This document shows positions 50,884-59,407 of a stretch of DNA of 64,000 bases, one piece after another (positions within the stretch are counted from its first letter, which is position 1; each line of letters starts with the position of its first letter). The notes under the pieces are model-generated. The model saw nothing but the letters and a program-made list of their open reading frames with translations, was not told where the DNA came from and ran no database searches. The translations under genes were made by a program, and so were the position numbers. The DNA comes from an uncultured Eubacteriales bacterium (GTDB taxonomy: Bacteria; Bacillota; Clostridia; Oscillospirales; CAG-272), in contig CAKRQU010000008.1 in the NCBI GenBank assembly GCA_934394585.1, positions 1-64,000 of the forward strand, given 5' to 3'.

Positions 50884-51849
50884 ATGCAGACCGTTGTGAT
50901 AACAAAAAACGATTCCGGTCAGAGGCTCGATAAATTTATCGCAAAAGCCTTTCCCAATATGCCGAAATCCATGATGTACAAATACATCCGCACAAAAAAG
51001 ATAAAACGCAACAGAAAACGCGCCGAAATTTCCGATATACTTTGCGAGGGCGATACGATAGAGCTTTTCGTGAATGAGGAATTTCTCGTGACGGGAGAGA
51101 AAAAGGACTTTTTCAAAAGCATAAAGCCGCGTTTTGATATAGCTTACGAGGATGAAAATATAATAATCTGCGACAAACCCGTGGGACTGCTTTGCCACAG
51201 CGACGAGGCGGGAGAGCAGAATACGCTGATAGAGCAGATAAAAGCCTATCTCTGGCAAAAAGGCGAATACAAACCGCAGGAGGCGCGTTCCTTTGAGCCG
51301 GCTTTGTGCAACAGGATAGACAGAAATACGCGCGGGTTGGTGATAGCGGCGAAAAACGCCGAGGCTCTGCGCGAAATGAACGAGCAGATACGCGAGCGCG
51401 ACATAAAGAAATTTTATCTCTGCCGCGTATGCGGAATACCGCGCGAAAAAGAAGCCGTGCTGGAGGGTTATCTGATAAAAAGCGGCGATGAAAATATCGT
51501 CCGCATTTACAGAAAAAAGCCGCCCGCAAAGCTGGGCGATGCGAAAAAAATCATCACAAAATACCGCGTGGTGGGAAAAGACGAAAAGGCAAATGAAGCC
51601 GTTCTCGAGGTGGAGCTGGTGACGGGGCGCACCCATCAGATAAGAGCGCATCTCGCTTCCGTCGGGCATCCTCTCCTCGGCGACGGGAAATACGCCGTAA
51701 ACGCGGACGCACGTTCAAAGGGAATATACAGGCAGGCGCTTTGCTCATATCGTGTGATATTCACAAAAAAAGAAGGTCCGCTCGGCTATCTCGCGGGAAA
51801 AACAGTTGAAATACCGGAAGAAAAAATAGATTTTGTAAAAATACAGTGA
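50884..51849 (+). CDS. RluA-family pseudouridine synthase
   Basis: 321 aa. N-terminal S4 RNA-binding domain (QRLDKFIAKAFPNMPKSMMYKYIRTKKIK), then the catalytic domain with NRIDRNTRGLV, where the Asp is catalytic, and GRTHQIRAHLASVGHPLLGD. It is of RluC type by the NRIDRNTRG motif, which targets 23S rRNA in E. coli. ATG 50884 is used, with GAGGTGA just upstream; GTG 50878 is the alternative. Starts 7 nt after mtaB. Confidence 0.92.
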   Translation: MQTVVITKNDSGQRLDKFIAKAFPNMPKSMMYKYIRTKKIKRNRKRAEISDILCEGDTIELFVNEEFLVTGEKKDFFKSIKPRFDIAYEDENIIICDKPVGLLCHSDEAGEQNTLIEQIKAYLWQKGEYKPQEARSFEPALCNRIDRNTRGLVIAAKNAEALREMNEQIRERDIKKFYLCRVCGIPREKEAVLEGYLIKSGDENIVRIYRKKPPAKLGDAKKIITKYRVVGKDEKANEAVLEVELVTGRTHQIRAHLASVGHPLLGDGKYAVNADARSKGIYRQALCSYRVIFTKKEGPLGYLAGKTVEIPEEKIDFVKIQ

Positions 51850-51857
51850 GGTAAGCA

Positions 51858-53987
51858 ATGAAAATAACTAAAGAAACCGAAAAGAAAATAACCGATCTGA
51901 TATCGCAGATGACGCCGGAAGAAAAAGTTCTCCAGATGATACAGATAAGCGACGTGGATTTTTATCCCGAGGGAACATACGAAAAATTCATAAAGCTCGG
52001 CGCAGGTTCTTTTCTCCATGTGCTGGGCAAGGATACCGCGCCGATAATAGAGGCGGCAAAGCAGACCCGCATGAAAATACCGCCGATATTCGGCATAGAT
52101 GCCATACACGGGCATGCTTTTCTGAACGGCGCCGTGATATTCCCGTCGCAGCTGGGCATGGCTTGCTCATGGAATACCGATCTGATAGAAAAAATGGGCG
52201 TGGCTACGGCAGAGGAAGTAAATGCCGACGGGCTGGATTGGATTTTTTCTCCCGTGCTTTGTCTGGGCAGAGATACGCGCTGGGGCAGAATAGATGAAAC
52301 TTTCGGCGAAGATACGTTTCTCGCCGGCAAGCTCGGCGCCGCTATCGTTTGCGGATATGAAAAAGATTCGCTCATTATTTCCTGCCTGAAACATTATATA
52401 GGCTACGGAGAGGCGACGGGCGGCAAAGATTCATATGATACGGAAGTGACCATGCGCAAAATACGCGAAACATTTCTCCCGCCTTTTGCCGAGTGCGTGA
52501 AAGCGGGCGCGGGCAGCGTGATGACGGCTTACGGCTCGATAGACGGCACTCCGCTCACCGTGCATAAGGAGCTTCTCACCGATATATTGAAAGGCGAGCT
52601 GGGATTTGAAGGCTTTGTCGTCACGGACTGGATGAATATTTCTCATCTGATAAGAATGCAGCATGCCGCAGCCGATTTCAATGAATCTTCGCGCAAAGCC
52701 GTGGAAGCGGGAAATGACATGACGATGAACCGCTATGAATTTTTCGATTGCATAGTAAATCAGGTGCGCGACGGTACGATAGACGAAAAATATCTTGACG
52801 AATCCGTGCGCCGCATACTCAGAGCAAAATTTGCGATAGGTCTTTTCGATGAAAATAAAAAACGCATGCCGAAAAGCGTTATCGGTTGCCGCGAGCATGT
52901 GGAAATAAATCATGCGCTCACGCGCGAAAGTCTGGTTCTGCTCAAAAACGACGGTATTCTGCCCATATCGGAAGGCACGAAAAAAATAGCCGTAATAGGA
53001 CCGAATGCCGATGATATAGTTTCCCAGTGCGGCGACTGGACCATGTTTACCCATCGCCCGGAGGAAGAGCGAAAGGAGATAAAAAACGATCAGTATACTC
53101 TCCTGCGCGGCGTAAAGGAGATATTCTCCGATTCCGAAATAATATACGCACGCGGTTGCTCCGTGCGCGGTGCGGAAGATGATGAGGCGGAAATCGCAAA
53201 AGCCGTAGCGGCGGCAGAGGCGGCGGATGCGGTAATTCTCGCTTTCGGCGACGACTGCACGCAAAACGGCGAAATGAAAGACCGCGCCGTGCTGGAGCTT
53301 TCCGGCAGACAAAATGAGCTTATCCGCAGAGTAAAAGCCGTGGGCAAGCCGCTCATCGGCGTGCTCATCAGCGGCAAACCGCTTTGCATAGGAGAAGCCG
53401 CAGAAAACTGCGATGCGCTCATCACGGGATTCAACAGCGGCGAGCTCGGCGGACTTTGCACAGCCGAGCTGATAGCGGGTAAATTCAATCCGAGCGGAAA
53501 ACTGCCCATATCTTTCCCGCGCGCTTCGGGTCAGATACCGTGCTATTATTCGGAATATCCCGGCTGGCATACGGATAAATATTGCGATCTCGAAGCGGGA
53601 AATCTTTTTGATTTCGGTTTCGGACTTTCGTATACGAAATTTGAATATTCTTCGCTTGCGGTATCGGCGCAGGAGATTTCCGCCGATGAAGATATCACCG
53701 TCAGCGTGAAAATCAAAAATATCGGCGATCGCGACGGCGCGGAAACAGCGGAGCTTTATATAAACGATGTCGTAAGCTCGGTGATCACTCCCGTAAAGCT
53801 TCTGCGCGGTTTCTGCAAGGTATTTATTCCCGCGGGAGAAGAGAGGGAAGTATCGTTTGCGCTGAATGCGCGCGATCTCGGATTTATCTCTCCCGACGGA
53901 AAGCTGACTGTGGAACCCGGAAAATTTGAAATTTTTGTCGGCGGTTCGCTCTCATCGCTTCTGAAAACGGAAATATATGTGAAATAA
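51858..53987 (+). CDS. Glycoside hydrolase family 3 beta-glycosidase
   Basis: 709 aa, no signal peptide, so cytoplasmic. N-terminal TIM barrel with KHYIGYG and the nucleophile Asp in GFVVTDWMN, an alpha/beta domain (ALTRESLVLLKNDGILPI, VAVIGP-like), and a C-terminal fibronectin III-like domain (VSVKIKNIGDRDGAETAELY). Family members release beta-linked glucose, xylose or GlcNAc; the linkage cannot be chosen from sequence. Follows the RluA-family gene by 8 nt, so it belongs to the same transcript. Confidence 0.93.
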   Translation: MKITKETEKKITDLISQMTPEEKVLQMIQISDVDFYPEGTYEKFIKLGAGSFLHVLGKDTAPIIEAAKQTRMKIPPIFGIDAIHGHAFLNGAVIFPSQLGMACSWNTDLIEKMGVATAEEVNADGLDWIFSPVLCLGRDTRWGRIDETFGEDTFLAGKLGAAIVCGYEKDSLIISCLKHYIGYGEATGGKDSYDTEVTMRKIRETFLPPFAECVKAGAGSVMTAYGSIDGTPLTVHKELLTDILKGELGFEGFVVTDWMNISHLIRMQHAAADFNESSRKAVEAGNDMTMNRYEFFDCIVNQVRDGTIDEKYLDESVRRILRAKFAIGLFDENKKRMPKSVIGCREHVEINHALTRESLVLLKNDGILPISEGTKKIAVIGPNADDIVSQCGDWTMFTHRPEEERKEIKNDQYTLLRGVKEIFSDSEIIYARGCSVRGAEDDEAEIAKAVAAAEAADAVILAFGDDCTQNGEMKDRAVLELSGRQNELIRRVKAVGKPLIGVLISGKPLCIGEAAENCDALITGFNSGELGGLCTAELIAGKFNPSGKLPISFPRASGQIPCYYSEYPGWHTDKYCDLEAGNLFDFGFGLSYTKFEYSSLAVSAQEISADEDITVSVKIKNIGDRDGAETAELYINDVVSSVITPVKLLRGFCKVFIPAGEEREVSFALNARDLGFISPDGKLTVEPGKFEIFVGGSLSSLLKTEIYVK

Positions 53988-53994
53988 ATAGAAG

Positions 53995-54030
53995 AAGCAG
54001 CCGCACGGAATCCCGCACGGCTGCTTTTTT
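53995..54030 (+). terminator. Terminator of mtaB-GH3 operon
   Basis: AAGCAGCCG (53995-54003)/CGGCTGCTT (54018-54026), then T-run. Confidence 0.88.
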
Positions 54031-54129
54031 GATTGATAAAAAGATATGTTTCTTTGGCAAAATAAAAGAAATTTTTACGGGCGGCAAATGCCGCCCGCTT
54101 CTTTCCAGTCTTTTCTTTTAAAGAAACAT

Positions 54130-54600
54130 TCACTCCGCTATCTTGCAGACATCCACCCATTTTTCATAGCCGGAATATTTTTCTATTTCGGCGGGAGAAA
54201 GCTCGATGGCACTGTCCGAGCTGCCGCAGGCGGGAAAAAGCGTTTCAAACCGCCGCAGACTTTCATCGAGAAAAATGCGGACATTTTCATTTACCGCAAA
54301 AGGACATACGCCGCCCACGGCATGCCCTATCAGCTCCGCATCCTCCTCGGGCGAAAGCATTTTTGCTTTTGCGCCGAATGCAGCTTTGTATTTGTGATTG
54401 TCTATTCGTGCATCGCCTGCCATCACTATCATGACGGGCGCGCCGTCGAGCAAAAAGGAAAGACTTTTTGCTATGCGTGCCTCTTCGCAACCTATTGCCG
54501 CGGCGGCGAGAGCTACTGTGGCTGTGGAAACATCAAATGTTATTATTCTGTCGGCAATGCCGGCTTTTTCGAAAAATGCGCGTACTTTATCGAGGGACAT
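54130..54600 (-). CDS. YbaK/EbsC-family aminoacyl-tRNA deacylase
   Basis: 156 aa, whole-length YbaK-like editing domain. Conserved pieces: AKSLSFLLDGAPVMIVMAGDARID (Lys of the active site), GHAVGGVCPFAV, and the CGSSDSAIELS loop. Such proteins hydrolyse Cys-tRNA(Pro) or other mischarged tRNAs. It follows the DUF4886 lipoprotein gene by 15 nt on the minus strand. Small palindromes (GGGCGGCAAATGCCGCCC) lie beside its 3' end at ~54078-54100. Confidence 0.9.
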   Translation of the reverse strand: MSLDKVRAFFEKAGIADRIITFDVSTATVALAAAAIGCEEARIAKSLSFLLDGAPVMIVMAGDARIDNHKYKAAFGAKAKMLSPEEDAELIGHAVGGVCPFAVNENVRIFLDESLRRFETLFPACGSSDSAIELSPAEIEKYSGYEKWVDVCKIAE

Positions 54601-54615
54601 TTGGGTTTTCTCCTG

Positions 54616-56130
54616 TTATTTTTTCGGTATATAAATTCTCAGTATTTCCGAAAGAGAAGCAATTTCACTTTCGGTAAAATCGGATTTATCCGATTTTGAT
54701 ATATTGAAGGCTCGATAGATAAATCTCCCCCACCAGTCGGCTGTCACCGTTACGGTTTCATCGGAAATTTCCGCAGGACGTGTCTTGTCCGAATTTTTGT
54801 AATCAAGCGCGCGCCAGCCTTCGGGACGATAAGTATATCCCTTTTCGAGGATAATCACGGAGCCGACCGGAATATCCGCTTTTGCAAACATTCTCGAAGC
54901 GGCAAATTTATTTATATTGCCCGCCTGCGAACCTCCCGCTTTGCTTGTCAGTTTCATGCCCGAAACGGAATTGTAATAAGAATACGGGATGAAATCAAGC
55001 TCCAGCGAGGTATAGTTTTCGGGATCCAGACCGAGCTTTTTGAGATCTTCTTCCTTGCGCGATTCGTATGAAGCCGCACTGTAAGATGATTGCGTGACGG
55101 CAAAAGGCGAAGCCACTGCGTTTTCCACGGCTTCTTTTGCGGCGGATGCCGTTCTTTCTCCTATGGCATAGCCGTAATTGTAGGGGATATAAGTTATTTT
55201 TGAAAGATCGGCACCAGTGATGACTTTCAGCCATGTGAGTGCGGCAGTATATCTGCCTGCATCATAGGAAAGATGATATGTATCGCGCGTGAGATTGTCG
55301 CCGAGAAAACTCGTGCGGAGATTTTGTATGGCTGTTCCCGATGGGATTACGGCGCTGAAATCATCGCCGTGCGCCGCGAGAACGGCATTTTCCACAGCGG
55401 CATTTATGGCATTGTACATGGTCATCTGATTTTTGCCGTATCTTGCGAAATCATTATGATAAGAATTCCCCTGATAAGCCCATGTCGCATGCCATACGAG
55501 CTTGGCTTCGGGGCAGGCGTCTTTTACATATTTTATCAACGAGGTAAGATAAGGCTCATAAGAGCTTTCCATTCCGCTGTAGCCGCTCGCCTGCTGGAGC
55601 GAAATGCAGTCCCAATCCGTATAGGAAAGCGCTTTCGCGAGCGTGAAGCTTTTTTGCGATGTCCACTTGCCGTCGGTATTCAGGAAAAATTCGTATGCGG
55701 CGCGGTTTTTCTCCGCATTGTCAAAATGCGTGGCAAGAGAACAGCCGCCTATGCGGGCATTTGCCAGCACTATATCGGTATATCCCGCCCCTTTTGCCAT
55801 ATCATAAAGATATTGCAATGCGTCCTCGGAAAAGCTGTTGCCTATGGCGAGTATTTTCAGCGAGATTTTGCCTGCGACTACCGGCTCTGCCGGCTTTGCC
55901 GTGCTGGTTGTTGCGGTTGTCGCGGAGGTGGTTTCGGTAGTTTTTTCGGTCGATGCGGAGGTAGTCGCCTCAGTGCCGTGTGTCGATGCGGAAGCATCCG
56001 TTGATGAAGCTGTCGTTTCGGTATCGGATGAAGAGGGAGTATTTTCCGCAGGCGTTGTGCCGCAGGAAATGAGCATCACGGCGGAGCAGAGAAGCGCCGC
56101 TGTAAGTATCAGCGACAGTATCTTTTTCAT
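54616..56130 (-). CDS. DUF4886 SGNH-hydrolase-like lipoprotein
   Basis: 504 aa. Lipobox ISC with lipidated Cys23, a Ser/Thr-rich linker (~25-85), then a DUF4886 domain (~90-500) with the SGNH-like start ILAIGNSFSEDALQYL and later DTYHLSYDAGRY. It is a surface-anchored hydrolase candidate, perhaps an esterase acting on glycans. Catalytic Ser is inferred from GNSFS. Promoter at 56186-56214. YbaK gene follows on the same strand. Confidence 0.87.
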   Translation of the reverse strand: MKKILSLILTAALLCSAVMLISCGTTPAENTPSSSDTETTASSTDASASTHGTEATTSASTEKTTETTSATTATTSTAKPAEPVVAGKISLKILAIGNSFSEDALQYLYDMAKGAGYTDIVLANARIGGCSLATHFDNAEKNRAAYEFFLNTDGKWTSQKSFTLAKALSYTDWDCISLQQASGYSGMESSYEPYLTSLIKYVKDACPEAKLVWHATWAYQGNSYHNDFARYGKNQMTMYNAINAAVENAVLAAHGDDFSAVIPSGTAIQNLRTSFLGDNLTRDTYHLSYDAGRYTAALTWLKVITGADLSKITYIPYNYGYAIGERTASAAKEAVENAVASPFAVTQSSYSAASYESRKEEDLKKLGLDPENYTSLELDFIPYSYYNSVSGMKLTSKAGGSQAGNINKFAASRMFAKADIPVGSVIILEKGYTYRPEGWRALDYKNSDKTRPAEISDETVTVTADWWGRFIYRAFNISKSDKSDFTESEIASLSEILRIYIPKK

Positions 56131-56185
56131 AAAATTCTCCTGTTGTTTTAAAGTAATGTAAAATGAGGGCTATTCTCTGAAATAA

Positions 56186-56214
56186 AGTATACAGTAGTAC
56201 GCGTAAAAAGTCAA
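56186..56214 (-). promoter_or_regulatory. Promoter of the DUF4886 lipoprotein gene
   Basis: Minus strand TTGACT (plus 56209-56214), 17-nt spacer, TATACT (plus 56186-56191). Confidence 0.8.
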
Positions 56215-56235
56215 TGCCGCGGTAATAAAAGAATA

Positions 56236-56270
56236 AAAAAAGAAAAAGCCGCCAGAAGCGACTTTTTCTT
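56236..56270 (-). terminator. Terminator of tRNA-Thr
   Basis: Minus strand AAAGTCGC...GCGGCTTT stem (plus ~56246-56265), then a T-rich run. Confidence 0.75.
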
Positions 56271-56276
56271 TTTTTA

Positions 56277-56352
56277 TGGAGCTGATAACCGGATTCGAAC
56301 CGGTGACCTCATCCTTACCAAGGATGTGCTCTACCTGCTGAGCCATATCAGC
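56277..56352 (-). tRNA. tRNA-Thr (GGT)
   Basis: 76 nt including CCA (plus 56277-56279). Acceptor GCTGATA pairs with TATCAGC; anticodon loop TTGGTAA with anticodon GGT (plus 56317-56319); T loop GTTCGAA. Terminated by a hairpin downstream, ahead of the DUF4886 promoter. Confidence 0.97.
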
Positions 56353-56524
56353 GAATGCTCTAATATTATATCAAAGCTATTTGCATTTGTCAACGGTTTT
56401 TATGATTTTTATTTTTTAATATTGAAAATCCTTTGAAAAAGGTCGCTTTTTATAAAAGCGCAAAAAAGTTAGTTTTTCTCCTCGCAGGAGAAACGAAGGT
56501 GTACTTTTCTATGAAGAAAAGTAC

Positions 56525-56985
56525 CAAAAGTCAAAAAGAGGAACGCTTTCCTCTTTTGAACACCTTCTGTCGCCTCGCGGCGACTCGTGCGAACATACTG
56601 CCCAGACAGTCCGACCATAGACTAAACCGGAAGTATGGTTCAGACCCCCACTTAACACAGACTTTAGTCTGTGCAAACTTAAGCTTTAGCCGCTCCAACT
56701 CGATGTCCGTCAAGTCTTGCTCGCTCCGTCGGAGTTTAGTCTATAGTGGGCAGTGTAGCTGAACTTTCGGCGTGGCACCACCCACCCCGTCGAATCTGCT
56801 CGCTTTTTGCGGCGTACTTTGTTCGCACGCGCGGTATGGCTGATGATGCGCGGAGAGATAGACTTTAGATTTTTGCTTTGCTATATATAGCACATACTTG
56901 CCGCGCATTACTTCCTGCGGCTAACTCGACGGGGTGCGAGGTAGTTTGCAAAGGAGGGCGAGGAGCCTTCCTTTGATGACTTTTG
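56525..56985 (+). repeat. Dispersed 0.5-kb element, copy 7
   Basis: 461 bp, CAAAAGTCA (56525-56533) to TGACTTTTG (56977-56985). Stem CACAGAC (56656-56662)/GTCTGTG (56667-56673); CGTAC (56813-56817)/GTATG (56834-56838). Flanking modules 56440-56524 and 56986-57190 (GTACTTTTG, TTTCTTTGCCCAAAGAAA, GGGCGGCGGTGCCGCCC). Lies between tRNA-Thr and the DUF4340 gene, both on the minus strand. Confidence 0.9.
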
Positions 56986-57204
56986 CCGCGCTTTTTGTCA
57001 GTAAAAAGCGCGACCATCGTCCACGGGCGACCGCAGTCGCCCGCCCCCTCTTGGCAAAGAGAAACTTCTTTTTGGTACTTTTGGTCACGCAAAAGTACAC
57101 CTTCGTTTCCTTCGTAAAGGAAAGTAACTTTTGTTTCTTTGCCCAAAGAAAACGAGCACGGGCGGCGGTGCCGCCCGCTTCTCCGCTTTTCTCCTCAGAA
57201 AAGC

Positions 57205-57240
57205 AAAAAATGCAGGAAACCCGCGCGGGTTTCCTGCATT
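57205..57240 (-). terminator. Terminator of the Gld-like operon
   Basis: 28-bp perfect palindrome (plus 57211-57224 with 57225-57238) followed on the minus strand by T6. Confidence 0.9.
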
Positions 57241-57250
57241 TTGCTTTACA

Positions 57251-59407
57251 TCAGTTTGCTTCGTAAGCGCCTATTTCTATGCCGCCGATAACCTTGTCGG
57301 AATCTTCAAAAAGCTTGTCTATGGCAGGTTTGCGCATTATCATACCTTTTTCGGCGGTCACCGATTCGCGCGAGATTTCCTTTATACCGTTATCGGTGGA
57401 AATTTCATATTTTATCGTGGTGACAGTGGGAACCACATACATTTCCGTCTGGCTGATAACTTTTTGCTCTTTGCCTGCGGCATCAGTATATGTTTCATAA
57501 ATGTAATAAAAATCGTATGTCGATACTGTCTTTGCAAATTCCGCCGTCACATTATAGCTTGCCGCTACAAAACGGCTGATCACTACATTGTAATCGTCAT
57601 CATACGTCAGATTTACGGGCTTTAATTCGCCGTCGTTGCTGTCCACTTTTTTCTGGAAAAAGCGACCGACCGTTTCATCGTAATAAAGCGTGCCGTAATC
57701 ATAGGTATCGCCGCCGTCTTTGGGTGTAGCCTTGGCATTTTCACATACGAGATAACCGCCGCGATAACGCGCATAGAGCGTATTGCCTTTGCTGTCGCGC
57801 AGTCTGTTTCCTTCCTCGTCAAATATCACAAAGCTTTTTGCCAGGTCTTTCGGCGAGGTGGATATCGTAACGGAAAGCGCGGGATTTTCCGAAACATCGC
57901 GTCCCTCGGGATCGCCCGATATATCAAATGTGCGCGTGATGAGCACGAGATAAAGATTTCGGAAATTTTCAAATTCGCCCGTGTATGTGCCGCCGAAATC
58001 ATCGGGAATATATTCCACATTGAATTCACGCGGCTTGCCGTCTTTGCCTATTATCGGTGCGGCGCCTTCGCCTGCCTCGGTAACTTTCACATTGAAATTT
58101 TTCTCCGTGCCGCTGAATGTATATCTCACGCCTTTGTTGGCGGCGAGATTGCGCAGCTCAAAGAAATCACATGTGCCGATATAATTGTAATACATTCTGT
58201 CGCTGGTGAAAGCGGCGATATTCCAATCGGCAAATTCGAGCGTAGAGACGGAAACTTTTGCTATCACTTCGAAATCGGGAGAATAAACATAATAATATTT
58301 CTCTCCGTCCTCGCTGTCCGTAAAGCTTTTGCTCAGGTACAGCACATTCGAAACCTGTATATTTCCTTCGTCACCTGTTCCTGCCACGATGCAGGTATAG
58401 GAAATCACAATATTATTTTTATCGGTTATATTGTCCAGTCTGTCGGGGTCGAGATCCAGTCCGTATTTTGTATATACTTCTTCTTTGAATACATCGCTTC
58501 CGTATTCCATTATTTCCGCGGCGGAAACGGATGTTATATTGTTTATTACGGAAGAGCCGAATTTATCGTCATTGAGATAATAAGCGGCGGGATAAATCAG
58601 CTCATAGCCGCTTGTGGCGTTTTCTTCGCCTTCGGTATTTTTGGTTTTCAGGCGGATTACGAGTGAGCGCTCATCACCCGAAAAACGCAGTATGCTGAAA
58701 TCCTCTACGGAAAGTATGGACTGACCGAGCGGATTGCTTATCGTGGAATTTACATAAACGGTGGATTTGCTTTTGAAAATGACGCAGGAAGAGGAAACGG
58801 CATATATCACGTTTTCTCTGCCTTCCACCATCCCGTAATAAGCATTTCCGGAGGGAATGAGATCGCCCACTATTATTTTATAGGATGTGCCGTCTTTTTT
58901 CGTCACGCGGAACCACGCGTATTCACGCGCGTCCTCAGTGAGTCCGTACTGGGCGAGATCCTCGGGCGCCGCATTTTCGTTTACGCGCTGCATATCGTTT
59001 ATCTTCGTGGAATAAACCACGCCGGAAGCGACGGCAGCGGCGGCGATGCTGTTTGCATTCATGCTTATTTTTTCATTGCCGCGTATGACAAATGTCGTGC
59101 CGCCGCTCTCCGCTACACTGCTGTCGAGAACATAGTCGCCGTATTCATTGTGAACCTCTATGCTCTGCATGAGATCACGCGAGGTGTAGGGGACGAGCAG
59201 AATATTATTGTTGTAATATTCCTCGCCGTCGAGAAGCGGGGGCAATTCGTTTCCTTTTTTTATCGAGGGGTAAATGGCGGCGAAATATACGCCTGTTCCT
59301 ATAGCTGCGACGAGCACGAAAATCACTATCAGCCGGAGCTGTTTTTGCAGAGTGGTTTTTTCGCCGCGGGAGAAAAGCTCCTTTATGCCGGAGAAAAATT
59401 TCTTCAT
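57251..59407 (-). CDS. DUF4340-domain membrane-anchored protein
   Basis: 718 aa. One transmembrane helix near the N-terminus (about residues 22-42; LRLIVIFVLVAAIGTGVYFA), the rest extracytoplasmic with a repeated DUF4340 fold (beta-rich; AWFRVTKKDGTSYKIIVGD, YAVSSSCVIFKS). ATG 59407 (AAGGAG 9 nt upstream) overlaps the GldG-like stop by 4 nt (ATGA); the longer frame to 59575 lies inside that gene. DUF4340 proteins are commonly last in gldG-type ABC operons. Function unknown. Confidence 0.87.
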   Translation of the reverse strand: MKKFFSGIKELFSRGEKTTLQKQLRLIVIFVLVAAIGTGVYFAAIYPSIKKGNELPPLLDGEEYYNNNILLVPYTSRDLMQSIEVHNEYGDYVLDSSVAESGGTTFVIRGNEKISMNANSIAAAAVASGVVYSTKINDMQRVNENAAPEDLAQYGLTEDAREYAWFRVTKKDGTSYKIIVGDLIPSGNAYYGMVEGRENVIYAVSSSCVIFKSKSTVYVNSTISNPLGQSILSVEDFSILRFSGDERSLVIRLKTKNTEGEENATSGYELIYPAAYYLNDDKFGSSVINNITSVSAAEIMEYGSDVFKEEVYTKYGLDLDPDRLDNITDKNNIVISYTCIVAGTGDEGNIQVSNVLYLSKSFTDSEDGEKYYYVYSPDFEVIAKVSVSTLEFADWNIAAFTSDRMYYNYIGTCDFFELRNLAANKGVRYTFSGTEKNFNVKVTEAGEGAAPIIGKDGKPREFNVEYIPDDFGGTYTGEFENFRNLYLVLITRTFDISGDPEGRDVSENPALSVTISTSPKDLAKSFVIFDEEGNRLRDSKGNTLYARYRGGYLVCENAKATPKDGGDTYDYGTLYYDETVGRFFQKKVDSNDGELKPVNLTYDDDYNVVISRFVAASYNVTAEFAKTVSTYDFYYIYETYTDAAGKEQKVISQTEMYVVPTVTTIKYEISTDNGIKEISRESVTAEKGMIMRKPAIDKLFEDSDKVIGGIEIGAYEAN

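Noticed and set aside
16053..56713. Conserved 60-71-codon reading frames on the reverse strand of the 0.5-kb elements (for example 16053-16235, 48512-48694, 56531-56713)
   Set aside because: Copy 3 has several stops in this frame, substitutions fall at all codon positions, no RBS precedes the ATG, and the forward strand is equally open. The frames follow from conserved, GC-rich palindromic DNA.
15820..57190. Group II intron or insertion sequence explaining the 0.5-kb elements
   Set aside because: No reverse transcriptase or transposase frame and no domain V-like hairpin were seen; a non-autonomous relative cannot be excluded.
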